Shown here: positions 8,575-18,493 of the stretch, piece by piece
Layout: each line of letters starts with the position of its first letter
How positions within the stretch are numbered: position 1 is the stretch's first letter
Assembly: GCA_046351395.1 (NCBI GenBank)
Contig: JAXLYP010000020.1
Coordinates: forward strand, 62,001 to 126,000
Direction: 5' to 3'
DNA length: 64,000 nucleotides
Origin: CAYYKK01 sp046351395
GTDB taxonomy: Bacteria; Myxococcota_A; Polyangia; Polyangiales; Polyangiaceae
Notes under the pieces: generated by a model
The model's input: the letters and a program-made list of their open reading frames with translations, nothing else
What the model was told of the DNA's origin: nothing
Databases searched by the model: none
Made by a program: the position numbers and the translations under genes

Positions 8575-9477
8575 TCAACCCGCGTGCGCCGCGATCCGAA
8601 GCTCGGCCGCGAACGCCCGCGGATCGGGGCGGTCCGCGGGATCGCGCGCGAACGCACGCGCGAACAGGTGATCGAACGCGCGCGCCATCCCCGCCTCGCT
8701 CGGGAGCGGGAACTTCCGCGCGGCGTGCGCCATGAGGAGCGCCGCGACCGATCGCGACGAGAACGGGAGCGCCGCGGTCAGCGCCTCGTAGGCCGTGACG
8801 GCGAGGCCCCACGCGTCGAACGACACCTGCGCCTCCTTCGCGTCGAGGAGCTGCTCGGGGCTCATGTACGCGAGGGATCCCACGAGGACGTTCGCCTGCG
8901 TGACGGACTGCTCCGCCTCCGCGGCGACGTGCTTCGCGATCCCGAAATCGAAGAGCTTCGCGACCGTCCGCTCCGGGGCGGCGCCGCGGCGGTGGTGCCC
9001 GTCGTCGCCCCGATCGGCCGCGCTCGCGCGCTCGAGCATGATGTTGTCGGGCTTCACGTCGCGATGGATGACGCCCACGGCGTGCGCCGCCGCGAGCCCC
9101 TCGGCGATCTGGTGCGTGACGTCGACGATGTCGGACATGTCGAGCAGGCCGAGCCGGTCCATCTTCGCCCGGAGCGTCTCGCCCTCGCAGAGCTCCATCA
9201 CGATGAACGGCATCCCGTCCCAGCCGAGGCCGTGATCCAAGATCCGCACGACGTGCGGGCTCTGGACGCGCATCCCCGCGCGCGCCTCGTGCGCGAAGCG
9301 GACCTGGAAGTCCTCGCCCGCTTCGCTCGTCTCCGCGATGAACTTCACCGCGACGGACGCCGCGCGGCCCGCGCGCCGATCGTCGTGCGCGACCCACACC
9401 TGCCCCATGCTCCCGGCCGAGAGCGGCCGCACGAGCCGCACGTGCGGGGAGACGAGATCGCCGGGGTTCCAGGACAT
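8575..9477 (-). CDS. Soluble Ser/Thr protein kinase
   Basis: The 300-residue protein is almost only a kinase domain: S-A-G-S-M-G-Q-V Gly-loop, V-A-V-K-F Lys, H-R-D-V-K-P-D-N-I-M catalytic loop, D-F-G-I-A-K, and G-S-L-A-Y-M-S-P-E-Q. All catalytic residues are present, unlike the H-R-D-M-S variant at 3775. An insert of about 25 residues (D-R-G-D-D-G-H-H-R-R-G) sits between the catalytic loop and the DFG motif. No membrane helix or sensor domain is present, so it is cytosolic. It is divergent from the Lhr helicase gene (50 nt gap). Confidence 0.88.
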   Translation of the reverse strand: MSWNPGDLVSPHVRLVRPLSAGSMGQVWVAHDDRRAGRAASVAVKFIAETSEAGEDFQVRFAHEARAGMRVQSPHVVRILDHGLGWDGMPFIVMELCEGETLRAKMDRLGLLDMSDIVDVTHQIAEGLAAAHAVGVIHRDVKPDNIMLERASAADRGDDGHHRRGAAPERTVAKLFDFGIAKHVAAEAEQSVTQANVLVGSLAYMSPEQLLDAKEAQVSFDAWGLAVTAYEALTAALPFSSRSVAALLMAHAARKFPLPSEAGMARAFDHLFARAFARDPADRPDPRAFAAELRIAAHAG

Positions 9478-9527
9478 CCAGGCGCCACGTTGACGCGCAC
9501 CGTCCCAGGAGACAACCTCGATGTCCG

Positions 9528-12500
9528 ATGACGGATTCTCAGTTGCCGAAGACGTTCCACGAGGCGACGCGGATCTGGTTCGAGCGCACCTTCGACACGC
9601 CCACGGACGTGCAGATCCGCGCTTGGCGTGAGATCATCGCGGGGCACGACACCCTCGTCGCGGCCCCGACGGGCTCGGGCAAGACGCTCGCCGCGTTCCT
9701 CTCGAGCGTCGACGCGCTCGTGCGCGAGAGCGCGTCCGGCCCGCTGCCGCCCGAGATCCGCGTCGTGTACGTCTCGCCGTTGAAAGCGCTCTCGAGCGAC
9801 GTCGAGAAGAACCTCGCGTTGCCGCTCCAGGGGATCCGAGAGACGTCGATCGGCCTCGGCGGCGGTGAGCCGAACGTCCGCGCGGCGCTCCGCACGGGGG
9901 ACACCACGGCCTCGGATCGGGCCGCGATCGTGCGCAACCCGCCGCACATCCTCGTCACGACGCCGGAGTCGCTCTACTTGATGCTCACCGCGAAGCGGAG
10001 CCGCGAGCTCCTCTCCACGGTGACGACCGTGATCGTCGACGAGGTGCACGCCCTCATGCGCGACAAGCGCGGGAGCCACCTCGCGCTCTCCCTCGCGCGC
10101 CTCGATCGCGTCACGCGCGTGCGCGCGCAGCGGGTCGGCCTCTCGGCGACGGTGCACCCGATCGAGGACGCCGCGCGGTTCCTCGTCGGCACGGGCCGCG
10201 GCGCGACGAACTCCGCGCTCGCGGAGCGCCGGAGCCCCTGCGCGATCGTCGACGTCGGGCACCGCCGCGCGCTCGACCTCGGCGTGGAGGTCCCTTCGAC
10301 CGACCTCGGGGCGATTGCCACGCACGAGCAGTGGAAGGAGATCTACGACCGCCTCGCGAAGCTCATCGAGGCGAACCGGACGACGCTCGTGTTCGTGAAC
10401 ACGCGAAAGTACGCCGAGCGCGTCGCGTTCCACTTGGCCGAGCGCCTCGGGGACGACAAGGTCGGCGCGCACCACGGGAGCCTCTCGAAGGAGCGCCGTC
10501 TCCACGTCGAGGCGCGCCTCAAGGCCGGGGACGTCCGCGCGATCGTCGCCACGGCGTCCCTCGAGCTCGGCATCGACGTGGGCTCCGTGGATCTCGTGTG
10601 CCAGATCGGCTCGCCCCGCGCGATGACGACGCTCCTCCAGCGCATCGGGCGCGCGGGCCACGGCCGCGACCGGACGAGCGTGGGGCGCTTGTTCCCCACG
10701 AGTCGGGACGACTTGATCGAGTGCGCCGCGCTCGTGCGCGGCATCGGCAAGGGCAGGCTCGATCGGGTCGAGCCGCCGATCGCGCCGCTCGACGTGCTCG
10801 CGCAACAGATCGTCGCCGAGTGCGCCGCCGCCGAGTCCTCCATCGACGACCTCTACGCGTGCCTCACGACGGCCGCGCCCTACGAGACGCTGACGCGCGA
10901 GGCGTTCGACGAGATCATCACGATGCTGGGCGACGGCCCGGCGCCGAAGCTCGGCCGAGGCGGCGCGCTCCTCCACGTGGATCGCGTGAACGGCGTCGTG
11001 AAGGGTCGGCGCGCGGCCCGGATCATCGCGCTCACGAACGGCGGCGCGATCCCCGACCTCGCGAACTTCCGCGTCGTCCTGGATCCGGACGAGACGTTCG
11101 TCGGCACGGTGGACGAGGATTGGGCGATCGAGAGCGGCGCCGGGGACGTGTTCCTCCTCGGCACCCACTCCTGGCGCATCCGCCGCGTCGAGTCGCGGCG
11201 CGGACTGCTCCGGGTGACGGACGCGGCGGGCGCGCCGCCGTCGATCCCGTTCTGGCTGGGCGAGGCGCCCGCCCGCACCTGGGAGCACTCGGAGGAGGTG
11301 TCCGCCCTGCGCGCCGACGTCGTCGCCGAGCTCGACGCGCGCGGCGTGAAGGGCGCGCGGAGGCTGCTCGAGGAGGAGTGCGCGCTCGGCCCGTCCGCGT
11401 CCGAGCAGCTCGTCGCCTACGTCCGGGCGCAGCGCGACGCGCTGGGCGTCATCCCGACGATGAGCGACGTCGTCTTCGAGCGGTTCTTCGACGAGTCGGG
11501 CGGCATGCAGCTCGTCGTCCACGCGCCATTCGGGGGCCGCGTGAACCACGCGTTCGGCCTCGCGATGCGCAAGCGCTTCTGCGCGAGCTTCGATTTCGAG
11601 CTCCAGGCGGCAGCGACGGACGACGCGGTGATCCTCTCGATCGGCACGAGCCAGAGCTTCCCCCTCAAGGACGCGTTCACGTTCGTCCGCCCCCAGATCC
11701 TCGACAAGACGCTCCAGCAGGCGATCCTCCCCGCGCCCATGTTCGGGTCGCGCTGGCGCTGGAACGCGACGCGCGCGCTCGCGATCCTCCGGAACCACAA
11801 CGGGAAGAAGGTCCAGCCGTACCTCCAGCGGATGCGCTCGGACGATCTGCTCGCGGCGGTGTTCCCCGCGCAGGTCGCCTGCCAGGAGAACGTCACCGGA
11901 CCCATCGAGATCCCCGATCACCCGCTCGTGCGACAAACCGTGCAGGACTGCCTCCTCGAGGCGATGGACGCGCCTCGCCTCAAGGTCCTGCTCGAGAAGA
12001 TGGAGCGCGGAGAGATCCGCCTCCACGCGCGCGACACGACGGAGCCTTCGCCGTTCTCGCACGAGACGATCAACGCGAAGCCCTACGCCTACCTGGACGA
12101 CGCGCCGCTCGAGGAGCGCCGCGTCCGCGCCGTGAGCCTGCGGCGCACGCTCCCCGAGACGCAGCGCGACCTCGGCGCGCTCGACGAAGCGGCGATCGAG
12201 CGCGTCCGCGCCGAGGCGCGGCCGAGCCCCAGGGACGCGGACGAGCTCCACGACGCTCTCTACGGGCTCGTCGCTTGGAAGCTCGTCGACCCGTTCACGG
12301 TCCTCTTCGACGAGCTCGTTCGCAAGGGCCGCGCGACGACGATCGAGACCCCGATCGGCGACCTCGCGGTCGTGACGGAGCGCGCGGACGACGCCGCTCG
12401 CATCTACGTCGGCTCGCCCGATCCGGACCGCCGCGCGGACGCGATCCACGCGCTCGTGCGCGGCCACGCCGAGGCGCTCGGGCCGTTCACCGTGCCCGAG

Positions 12501-13754
12501 CTCGCCGCCTCGACGGGCATCGATCCCCACGACGTCCTGCTCGCGGTCGTCCGCCTCGAGACGGAGGGCGCGCTGCTGCGCGGGCGGTTCACGCCGAGCG
12601 AGGACGAGTCGTTCTGCGACAGGCGGCTCCTGAGCCGCATCCACCGCTACACGATCGATCGCCTGCGCACCGAGATCGAGCCCGTGACGGCGCAGGACTT
12701 CATGCGGTACTTGCTCGCGCGCCACCACCTCGTGAAGAGCCACCGCACGGGCGGCCGCGGCGCCCTGCGAGACGCGATCCGCGCGCTGCAGGGGTTCGAG
12801 ATCGCGGCGTCGGCCTGGGAGAGCGAGATCCTCGCGCCGCGCGTCGCGGGCTACAAATCGGCCTGGCTCGACGAGCTCGGGCTCTCGGGCCAGGTCGCGT
12901 GGGCGCGCCTGTCCCCCCGCGCGACGAGCTCGGACGCGCCGGGCGCGCCCTCCCGCGCGACGCCGATCTCGCTCGTGATGCGCGAGGATCTCCCGTGGCT
13001 GCTGTCGGCGGTGCGAGGGGACACACCGCTCGAAGCTCCGACGTTCGACGCGACGACGGCGACGCTCGCCGCCCTCCGCTCACGCGGCGCGCTGTTCTTC
13101 GCGGATCTCGTCGCGGCGACCAAACTCTCTCGGGACGAGCAGGCCGCGGCGGTGTGGGACCTCGTGGGTCGAGGGCTCGCGACCGGCGACGGGTTCCAGG
13201 TGCTGCGGGATCTCATGCACACCGGGCGCGGCGCGCTCGGCGCGAGCGCGCGCGGGGCTCGAATCCAGGGTCGCTTCTCCCTCCTCGAGGACGGGCTCGG
13301 CGCCGCGCCGCTGGACGACGCGGCGAAGGAGGCGCGCGCGGAGAAGGTCGCCGATCAGCTCCTCGAGCGGTACGGCGTCGTGTTCTTCGATCTCGCGGCG
13401 CGCGAGAGCTTCACGGTGCCGTGGCGCGAGATCGCGCGAGCCCTGCGCCGCAAAGAGGCGCGCGGGCTGATCCGAGGTGGCCGGTTCGTGGAGGGGTTCA
13501 TCGGCGAGCAGTTCGCGCTGCCCGACGCCGTCGACGAGCTCCGGCAGACCCGGCGCACGCCGCGCGACGGAGAGGTCGTCCGCGTCTCGCCGCTCGATCC
13601 GCTGAACCTCACGGGCACCATCCTGCCGGGTCCGCGCATCCCGGCGCACGCGGGGCCTGCGCTCGAGATCGTCGACGGCGCGCTCCGCGGCCTCGAGAAG
13701 CGCGGCGCACGGCGCGCGCGAGCGCGGGTCGAACCCACGGCGCTCACCGGTTGA
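9528..13754 (+). CDS. lhr: Lhr-type superfamily 2 ATP-dependent helicase (first copy)
   Basis: The 1408-residue protein has the SF2 core at its N-terminus: Walker A A-P-T-G-S-G-K-T (46-53), D-E-V-H Walker B (171-174), L-S-A-T motif III near 205, and motif VI R-I-G-R-A-G-H near 372. The rest corresponds to the winged-helix and Lhr-specific domains and the long C-terminal region of full-length Lhr proteins (E. coli Lhr is about 1500 residues). Lhr enzymes translocate 3'-5' on single-stranded DNA and unwind DNA and RNA-DNA hybrids, with a role in genome maintenance. ATG 9528 has AGGAGA at 9507-9512. A second, divergent Lhr is encoded at 48181-52689. The next gene starts 2 nt downstream. Confidence 0.93.
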   Translation: MTDSQLPKTFHEATRIWFERTFDTPTDVQIRAWREIIAGHDTLVAAPTGSGKTLAAFLSSVDALVRESASGPLPPEIRVVYVSPLKALSSDVEKNLALPLQGIRETSIGLGGGEPNVRAALRTGDTTASDRAAIVRNPPHILVTTPESLYLMLTAKRSRELLSTVTTVIVDEVHALMRDKRGSHLALSLARLDRVTRVRAQRVGLSATVHPIEDAARFLVGTGRGATNSALAERRSPCAIVDVGHRRALDLGVEVPSTDLGAIATHEQWKEIYDRLAKLIEANRTTLVFVNTRKYAERVAFHLAERLGDDKVGAHHGSLSKERRLHVEARLKAGDVRAIVATASLELGIDVGSVDLVCQIGSPRAMTTLLQRIGRAGHGRDRTSVGRLFPTSRDDLIECAALVRGIGKGRLDRVEPPIAPLDVLAQQIVAECAAAESSIDDLYACLTTAAPYETLTREAFDEIITMLGDGPAPKLGRGGALLHVDRVNGVVKGRRAARIIALTNGGAIPDLANFRVVLDPDETFVGTVDEDWAIESGAGDVFLLGTHSWRIRRVESRRGLLRVTDAAGAPPSIPFWLGEAPARTWEHSEEVSALRADVVAELDARGVKGARRLLEEECALGPSASEQLVAYVRAQRDALGVIPTMSDVVFERFFDESGGMQLVVHAPFGGRVNHAFGLAMRKRFCASFDFELQAAATDDAVILSIGTSQSFPLKDAFTFVRPQILDKTLQQAILPAPMFGSRWRWNATRALAILRNHNGKKVQPYLQRMRSDDLLAAVFPAQVACQENVTGPIEIPDHPLVRQTVQDCLLEAMDAPRLKVLLEKMERGEIRLHARDTTEPSPFSHETINAKPYAYLDDAPLEERRVRAVSLRRTLPETQRDLGALDEAAIERVRAEARPSPRDADELHDALYGLVAWKLVDPFTVLFDELVRKGRATTIETPIGDLAVVTERADDAARIYVGSPDPDRRADAIHALVRGHAEALGPFTVPELAASTGIDPHDVLLAVVRLETEGALLRGRFTPSEDESFCDRRLLSRIHRYTIDRLRTEIEPVTAQDFMRYLLARHHLVKSHRTGGRGALRDAIRALQGFEIAASAWESEILAPRVAGYKSAWLDELGLSGQVAWARLSPRATSSDAPGAPSRATPISLVMREDLPWLLSAVRGDTPLEAPTFDATTATLAALRSRGALFFADLVAATKLSRDEQAAAVWDLVGRGLATGDGFQVLRDLMHTGRGALGASARGARIQGRFSLLEDGLGAAPLDDAAKEARAEKVADQLLERYGVVFFDLAARESFTVPWREIARALRRKEARGLIRGGRFVEGFIGEQFALPDAVDELRQTRRTPRDGEVVRVSPLDPLNLTGTILPGPRIPAHAGPALEIVDGALRGLEKRGARRARARVEPTALTG

Positions 13755-13756
13755 AC

Positions 13757-15985
13757 GTGCGCGCGAGCCGGACGAAGCGCGCGCGCGCCTGGACATCGAT
13801 CGCGGTCCTCGGAGCGGCCACGGCGGCGGCGTGCGGCGCTGGGGCGCCCGAGGGGACGCGAGGCGCGCCGCTCGCGCGCACGAGACCCGTCGGGTGCCTC
13901 GCCGGGCCCCCTTCGGTGTGCCCCGAGCTCCCCCCACCGAGCGGGGATCCGACGCCGTGGCCGCGGCCTTCCCAGCTCGTCGACCGGAGCCCTCGATCGA
14001 TCGTGGTCCCGGTCGGCGTCGCGGAGATCGCGGCGGTCGCGCATCGAGACGAAGGCCTCGCGAAGCTCGACGCCAGCCGCCGCGCGCTCCTCGTCGCCGC
14101 GGACGACGCGTACGCAGCGGCGCTCGCCGGGGAGGATCACGGCGCTCCGTCGGACCGGTGGGCCGCGGCGCGCACCGCCTACGAGGGCGCGCTCGCGGCG
14201 CCGGGCGCCGGTGACCTCGAGGGCTACGCGCGCTTTCGACTCGCGCGTGTCCTGTTCTTCCAAGACGACCCGGCGGCGCTCGATCAGCTCGACGCGGTGG
14301 TCGCGCTCGCCGCGACGACCGCCCCGGGGGCGGCGGAGCTCGCGGCGCACGCGCGAACGGAGTGGATCACCGTGTACGCGCGCCTCGGCGATCCCGCGCG
14401 CGCCTTCGAACGACTGCGTGCGTCGCACCCGAGCGGCCCGGAGGGGGACGCGACCGCGCGCGCGGCGCTCGTGGAGGTGGCCGAGGAGGCGCTGCGCGTC
14501 GGCGCGTTCGCGAACGCCGAGGGGCTCTTCCAGGCGCTCGTCGACCGAGAGCCTGCGGCCGTCGACGCGTGCGTCCTCGCGACCCACGTGCTCGGCGCGC
14601 GCGTGGCCCGCGGTGCGCACCGGACCGCGTGGCCCGAGGCGATCGACGGGCTCCTCGCGCGTGTGCGCGGGCTCCGCGCGAGCGGGGCGGACGCGAGCGC
14701 TCTTCGCGCGTGCGCTTCCGCCGTGGTGTCGATCGCGAGCGACATCGCGACGACCGCCCACGTCGAGGCGGCCGGCGCGCGCGGCGAGGTCGGGAGCCTC
14801 GACCGACAGGCGTTCGAGACGGCGAGGCGAATTTACGAGGCTCTCCGCGAGAACTTCACGGACGCCGAGCTCGAGCAGCTCAGCGCCGGGATGCCCGAGC
14901 GAGCGCGGGCGACGCCGTTCCGCCTCACCCACGCGCTCGCGGACCTCGCTTGGACCACGAAGGACTGGCGTCGCGCCGCGGCCGCGTATGACGCGGCGCT
15001 CGCGCTCGATCGGAGCCCCGCCGACGCGCTCGAGATCACGTATCGCGCCGCGGTCGCGCACCTCAACGTTTGGCGAGAGTCGAAGCCCGCGCTGCCGCTG
15101 CTGCTCCCCGGCAGAGAGACGCCGCCCGACGAAGACGAGCTCGCGCGGATCGCCGCGGAAGACCGGCTCATTTGCGTCGGCGCGCCCCCGCGTTCGGCGG
15201 GCGCCGTGTACGACGACTGGGTGAGCGCGAAGTTCGACCGCGGCGTCGTCCGCGCCTCCCACCGCATGTGGCGCGGCGCGGCCGTGGGTATTCGCGGGAT
15301 CGCGTTCGATCACCCGGATCACGCCGACGCGCCGACGGCGGCGCGCCTCTACCTCGAGATCGCGGCGCTCGACACCGCGACGGACACGACCTGCGCCGCG
15401 GAGCTCGAGCGCGCGGCGCCTCCCCTCTACGCGCTCTACTGCTCCACCGGGGACGCCGCGCACGCCGACTGGGCGACGGGGTACACCGAGTACCGCACCG
15501 ATCACGCAGAGACCTGCGCGAAGATCCGATCGTTCGCGCCGGACCTCATCCCGCCACCGCTCGCGCCGAAGCTCGATCCGTTGCCCGCGGAACCGAGGGC
15601 TCCCTCGGTGCGCGTGGACCGCACGGCGACGGCCGGCGCGACGCCCATCGAGGCCTTCGAGCGCGTCGTCGACCGCGCGTTCGGGGGCGCGGTGGGGTGC
15701 TACGAGGCGGGGCGCCGCGCGGATCCCGATCTCGAAGGTCAGCTCCGCGCGCGACTCACCATCGCGCGCGACGGATCGGTCGCGGGCGTCGAGCTCCGCG
15801 CGTCGCGGGCGATCGCGCCGAGCCCGATCTCGCGCTGCTTCACGCGCTGGTTCGCGGGACTCTCGTTCCCCCAGCCGGAGGGAGGCGTCGCCACGCTCGA
15901 GATCCCGATCGGGTTCACCCGAACGTTCGTGCTCCCTCCGCAGCCCGAGAACCCAGCGAGGATGCGGCTCGATCCGGGCCTATGA
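13757..15985 (+). CDS. Exported TPR protein with AgmX/PglI-type C-terminal domain
   Basis: GTG 13757, 2 nt after the Lhr stop, gives 742 residues with a signal ending in A-A-A-C-G (weak lipobox). The middle is Ala-rich helical repeat, probably TPR-like (D-L-E-G-Y-A-R-F-R-L-A-R; R-R-A-A-A-A-Y-D-A-A-L-A-L-D). The last 120 residues hold the conserved pattern G-C-Y-E-A-G, P-D-L-E-G-Q-L, I-A-R-D-G-S-V and a closing L-S-F-P-Q-P-E-G-G, which is the AgmX/PglI C-terminal (TonB-like) domain found in myxobacterial gliding and envelope proteins. Co-transcription with the helicase looks positional rather than functional. A TTG at 13751 is an alternative start. Confidence 0.75.
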   Translation: MRASRTKRARAWTSIAVLGAATAAACGAGAPEGTRGAPLARTRPVGCLAGPPSVCPELPPPSGDPTPWPRPSQLVDRSPRSIVVPVGVAEIAAVAHRDEGLAKLDASRRALLVAADDAYAAALAGEDHGAPSDRWAAARTAYEGALAAPGAGDLEGYARFRLARVLFFQDDPAALDQLDAVVALAATTAPGAAELAAHARTEWITVYARLGDPARAFERLRASHPSGPEGDATARAALVEVAEEALRVGAFANAEGLFQALVDREPAAVDACVLATHVLGARVARGAHRTAWPEAIDGLLARVRGLRASGADASALRACASAVVSIASDIATTAHVEAAGARGEVGSLDRQAFETARRIYEALRENFTDAELEQLSAGMPERARATPFRLTHALADLAWTTKDWRRAAAAYDAALALDRSPADALEITYRAAVAHLNVWRESKPALPLLLPGRETPPDEDELARIAAEDRLICVGAPPRSAGAVYDDWVSAKFDRGVVRASHRMWRGAAVGIRGIAFDHPDHADAPTAARLYLEIAALDTATDTTCAAELERAAPPLYALYCSTGDAAHADWATGYTEYRTDHAETCAKIRSFAPDLIPPPLAPKLDPLPAEPRAPSVRVDRTATAGATPIEAFERVVDRAFGGAVGCYEAGRRADPDLEGQLRARLTIARDGSVAGVELRASRAIAPSPISRCFTRWFAGLSFPQPEGGVATLEIPIGFTRTFVLPPQPENPARMRLDPGL

Positions 15986-16060
15986 TCACCGCGCCGCGGT
16001 AGCCGTGCGCCCCAAGGCGAGGCGCCGAGCCGCGAGCTCGAGCCGTGCTCGTGGTCGACG

Positions 16061-17017
16061 TCAGAAGCGGGAGATCCGCTTCGCGGCGGCGACGCTCGCC
16101 GCGCTCCTCGGCTTCGAGGTGGGCCTCGACGACGACGCGGGACGAGAGGACGGCGGAGACGAGACGCGAGCCTTCGCGCGCTGCGGCTCGGCGCCGAGGC
16201 GGACCCACACGTAGCGGGACCCGTCGGGGGCCTCGGGGCAGGCCGTCCATTCTGCCTCCGAGAGCGCGCCGAGCCCGCGCTGCGCCTTCAACACGAGGGC
16301 GCCGGTCTGGCCGGCACTGATCAGGTTGCGGTGGACGCTCTCGCGCCTCAGCTGGGGCTCGAGGAGCGCGACGACGGCGGGAACGAAGGACTGACCACGA
16401 GCCGCGTCGACGCTCTGGCGAACCGCGTCGATGACGCGCTCGAGATCGCCGAGCCCGAGCGCCGTCACCCGCGGCGCGCGGGGCGCGAGGAGCGTCGGCA
16501 TGCGCTGGTACGAAGACGTCGCGAGCTGGTCGAGCTCGCGCGAGACGTCCTCGCGGGCGATCGCGATCGCGCCCTTCGATCGCGCGACGAGCGCGAACCT
16601 CGCGGCGAGCGCGGCGAGCTCCTTCGAGAGCTTGCGCACGTCGCCCGCGTCGAGGACGCCGACGTCCTTCGAAACGAGCAGCTGCGTGGTCCCGCGGAGG
16701 AGGATGCGCGCCTCGCCGCGTTTGACCAGACCGCGCGCGACGTCGCGCGCCTCCTTCGGGGAGGCTCCGCGCACGAACGCGCCGACGGAGGAGAGCGGGA
16801 TCTCCGCCCCCGAGGCGATCACGTCGAGCAGCTGTCGCTCGAGCGGCACCCGCGACGTGCTCCCGCGTAGCTCGAAGCCGAGCGCGAGCACCCGGTCGCG
16901 CACGGCGCCAAGGACAGCGCGCGTCGCCTTCGGGAGCTTGGCCGCGCGCTCCCGCAAGAGCTCCGCTCGCAGCCGCGCGACGTGCGCGTCCACCACCTTC
17001 GACGATGCCTCGTCCAA
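16061..17017 (-). CDS. Uncharacterised protein, possible winged-helix region
   Basis: TTG 17017 is chosen because GAGGAG lies a few nt upstream and a TATACT hexamer lies 22 nt upstream; a GTG at 17068 would place that hexamer inside the gene. The 318-residue product is Ala/Arg/Leu-rich and soluble. Residues 60-125 (L-S-S-V-G-A-F-V-R-G-A-S-P-K-E-A-R, then G-E-A-R-I-L-L-R-G) could be a winged-helix fold. The C-terminus is a Ser/Pro/Arg-rich tail. No family recognised. It converges on the AgmX-type gene. Confidence 0.65.
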   Translation of the reverse strand: MDEASSKVVDAHVARLRAELLRERAAKLPKATRAVLGAVRDRVLALGFELRGSTSRVPLERQLLDVIASGAEIPLSSVGAFVRGASPKEARDVARGLVKRGEARILLRGTTQLLVSKDVGVLDAGDVRKLSKELAALAARFALVARSKGAIAIAREDVSRELDQLATSSYQRMPTLLAPRAPRVTALGLGDLERVIDAVRQSVDAARGQSFVPAVVALLEPQLRRESVHRNLISAGQTGALVLKAQRGLGALSEAEWTACPEAPDGSRYVWVRLGAEPQRAKARVSSPPSSRPASSSRPTSKPRSAASVAAAKRISRF

Positions 17018-17038
17018 TCCGCTCTCCTCGCGCCCGCG

Positions 17039-17044
17039 AGTATA
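17039..17044 (-). promoter_or_regulatory. Putative -10 hexamer TATACT
   Basis: On the minus strand TATACT lies 21 nt upstream of TTG 17017, a good match to a sigma-70 -10 element. No clear -35 is visible at the expected distance. Confidence 0.35.
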
Positions 17045-17095
17045 GGCCGGCGGCACACGACCCCCCACACGAACGGCGGCAGCAGCGCCGCGTGC

Positions 17096-18493
17096 TCACT
17101 TCACGGAGCGGAGCGTCGCGGCGAGCGCGTCGCACTGGGACTTCACGCTCGGGCGGTCGCACTCGTGATCGAAGTCCGGCTCGAAGCCGTACGCGGCCCG
17201 CTGCGCGAGCCTCGCGTTCATCCCTTCCGAGTACGTCACCGTCCTCTTCATCGCCCAGAGGAGTCCGAGGCGCACGCACGGCGCGTGGTCGATCTCGTGC
17301 CCCGGGTGACGGCACGCGGCCTCCGCGTAGTAGAGGGCGCGCGGACGATCCTTGCCGGGATAGGGGCCCGCCGAGAACGCCTCGGCGAGGTGGTCGCACG
17401 CGCGAGGGGAGTAGTCGTCGCTGCCGTCCTCCGGGCGAACGGGGGGACACGTCAGCTCGTAGAGCTCGGCCGCGAGGCCCACGTCCTTGGGCACGCCTTC
17501 GCCCGCCTCGTACGCCGCAGCGAGCGCCGCGCAGCCGTCTGCCTCGCCGTTCTCACAGCCGAGGATCGCGAGGTCGAGGCGGCTCGGATCCTCGGCGGGG
17601 GCGTACCTCATCGCGGCGCTGCAGGTGCACTCCCCGTCGAGGCACGCCGCCGTCAGCGTCCGCGCGAACGCGTCGCGGATCGGCGCGAGCTCGGCCGGCG
17701 AGTATCGCGCCTTGTCGAGGGCGACGTAGACGTCGTCGCAGTCGTGCGTCGCGTCGCACACCTCGGTCGCGAGGGTGACGATCTCGCTCGCCAGCTTGCC
17801 GTCCTTGGGCGCGCGCTCCTGTCGGAAGAGGACGCTGTCGGGGGCGACGCAGCGCGAAGGGTCCGCAAGACACTGCGCGCGCCGCTCCGCGAGCTTCTTC
17901 GCGTCGTCTCGCCGCGGCATCCCGGGCTCGGGCTCGGGCGGCTTGCTCCGGGTCCGGAACCTCCAGATGCCAAGCTCGTCGGGCGACCGCCGCGTCGCGC
18001 TGAAGCGCGTCGAGAGCGCGCCCGCGGGCATCCGGCTCGCGACGCGGGCGAGCGCGCATGCGTCGTCGTCCCCGAGCCGACACGCGCTGCGCATCGCGTT
18101 CGCGTAGGCGAGTTCGTCCTCGCCCGCGTCCGCCGGCGCTCGCTTCAGCGCGGGATACGGACGGTCCCGCGGGACCCCGCACCCTGCCTCCACACCGACT
18201 CCGCTGAACCGATTCGCGACGCGCCGGCACGCCCCCGGATCCCCACCCTCGCAGCGCGCGCGATCCTTCTCGTACAGCGCCCTCGGTGTGGTCCTCCGCG
18301 CGAGCTGATGGGGGCGAGGCGGGGTGACCCGAGCCGAAGTGGATCCAACGGCGGCGATCGGCGCCGCTGCGATCGCGCTGCTCGACGCGATCGGCGCGGT
18401 GGGCGCCGCGGGGGGCGCGGCGCCCGTCGAGGGGTCACCGCAGGCCGCCACGAGCGCCGCGGCGAGCGGGAGCGCGCGCGACACGCGGCTCAT
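17096..18493 (-). CDS. Cys-rich lipoprotein, possibly Sel1-like repeats
   Basis: The 465-residue protein starts at ATG 18493 with a signal and lipobox L-V-A-A-C. The mature part has many Cys residues in short helical units (G-D-P-G-A-C-R-R-V-A; G-D-D-D-A-C-A-L-A; G-E-A-D-G-C-A-A-L-A-A-A-Y-E-A-G-E-G-V-P-K-D), the last being close to a Sel1 repeat. The protein is therefore probably a periplasmic, disulfide-stabilised repeat lipoprotein. Its start overlaps the stop of the upstream gene (ATGA at 18490-18493), showing translational coupling in a three-gene operon with the di-haem cytochrome. Confidence 0.78.
   Translation of the reverse strand: MSRVSRALPLAAALVAACGDPSTGAAPPAAPTAPIASSSAIAAAPIAAVGSTSARVTPPRPHQLARRTTPRALYEKDRARCEGGDPGACRRVANRFSGVGVEAGCGVPRDRPYPALKRAPADAGEDELAYANAMRSACRLGDDDACALARVASRMPAGALSTRFSATRRSPDELGIWRFRTRSKPPEPEPGMPRRDDAKKLAERRAQCLADPSRCVAPDSVLFRQERAPKDGKLASEIVTLATEVCDATHDCDDVYVALDKARYSPAELAPIRDAFARTLTAACLDGECTCSAAMRYAPAEDPSRLDLAILGCENGEADGCAALAAAYEAGEGVPKDVGLAAELYELTCPPVRPEDGSDDYSPRACDHLAEAFSAGPYPGKDRPRALYYAEAACRHPGHEIDHAPCVRLGLLWAMKRTVTYSEGMNARLAQRAAYGFEPDFDHECDRPSVKSQCDALAATLRSVK

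Noticed and set aside
9345..12743. More than 1100-codon open frame antisense to the first Lhr gene
   Set aside because: Composition is Arg/Ala/Val/Glu low complexity and the Lhr frame has all helicase motifs.
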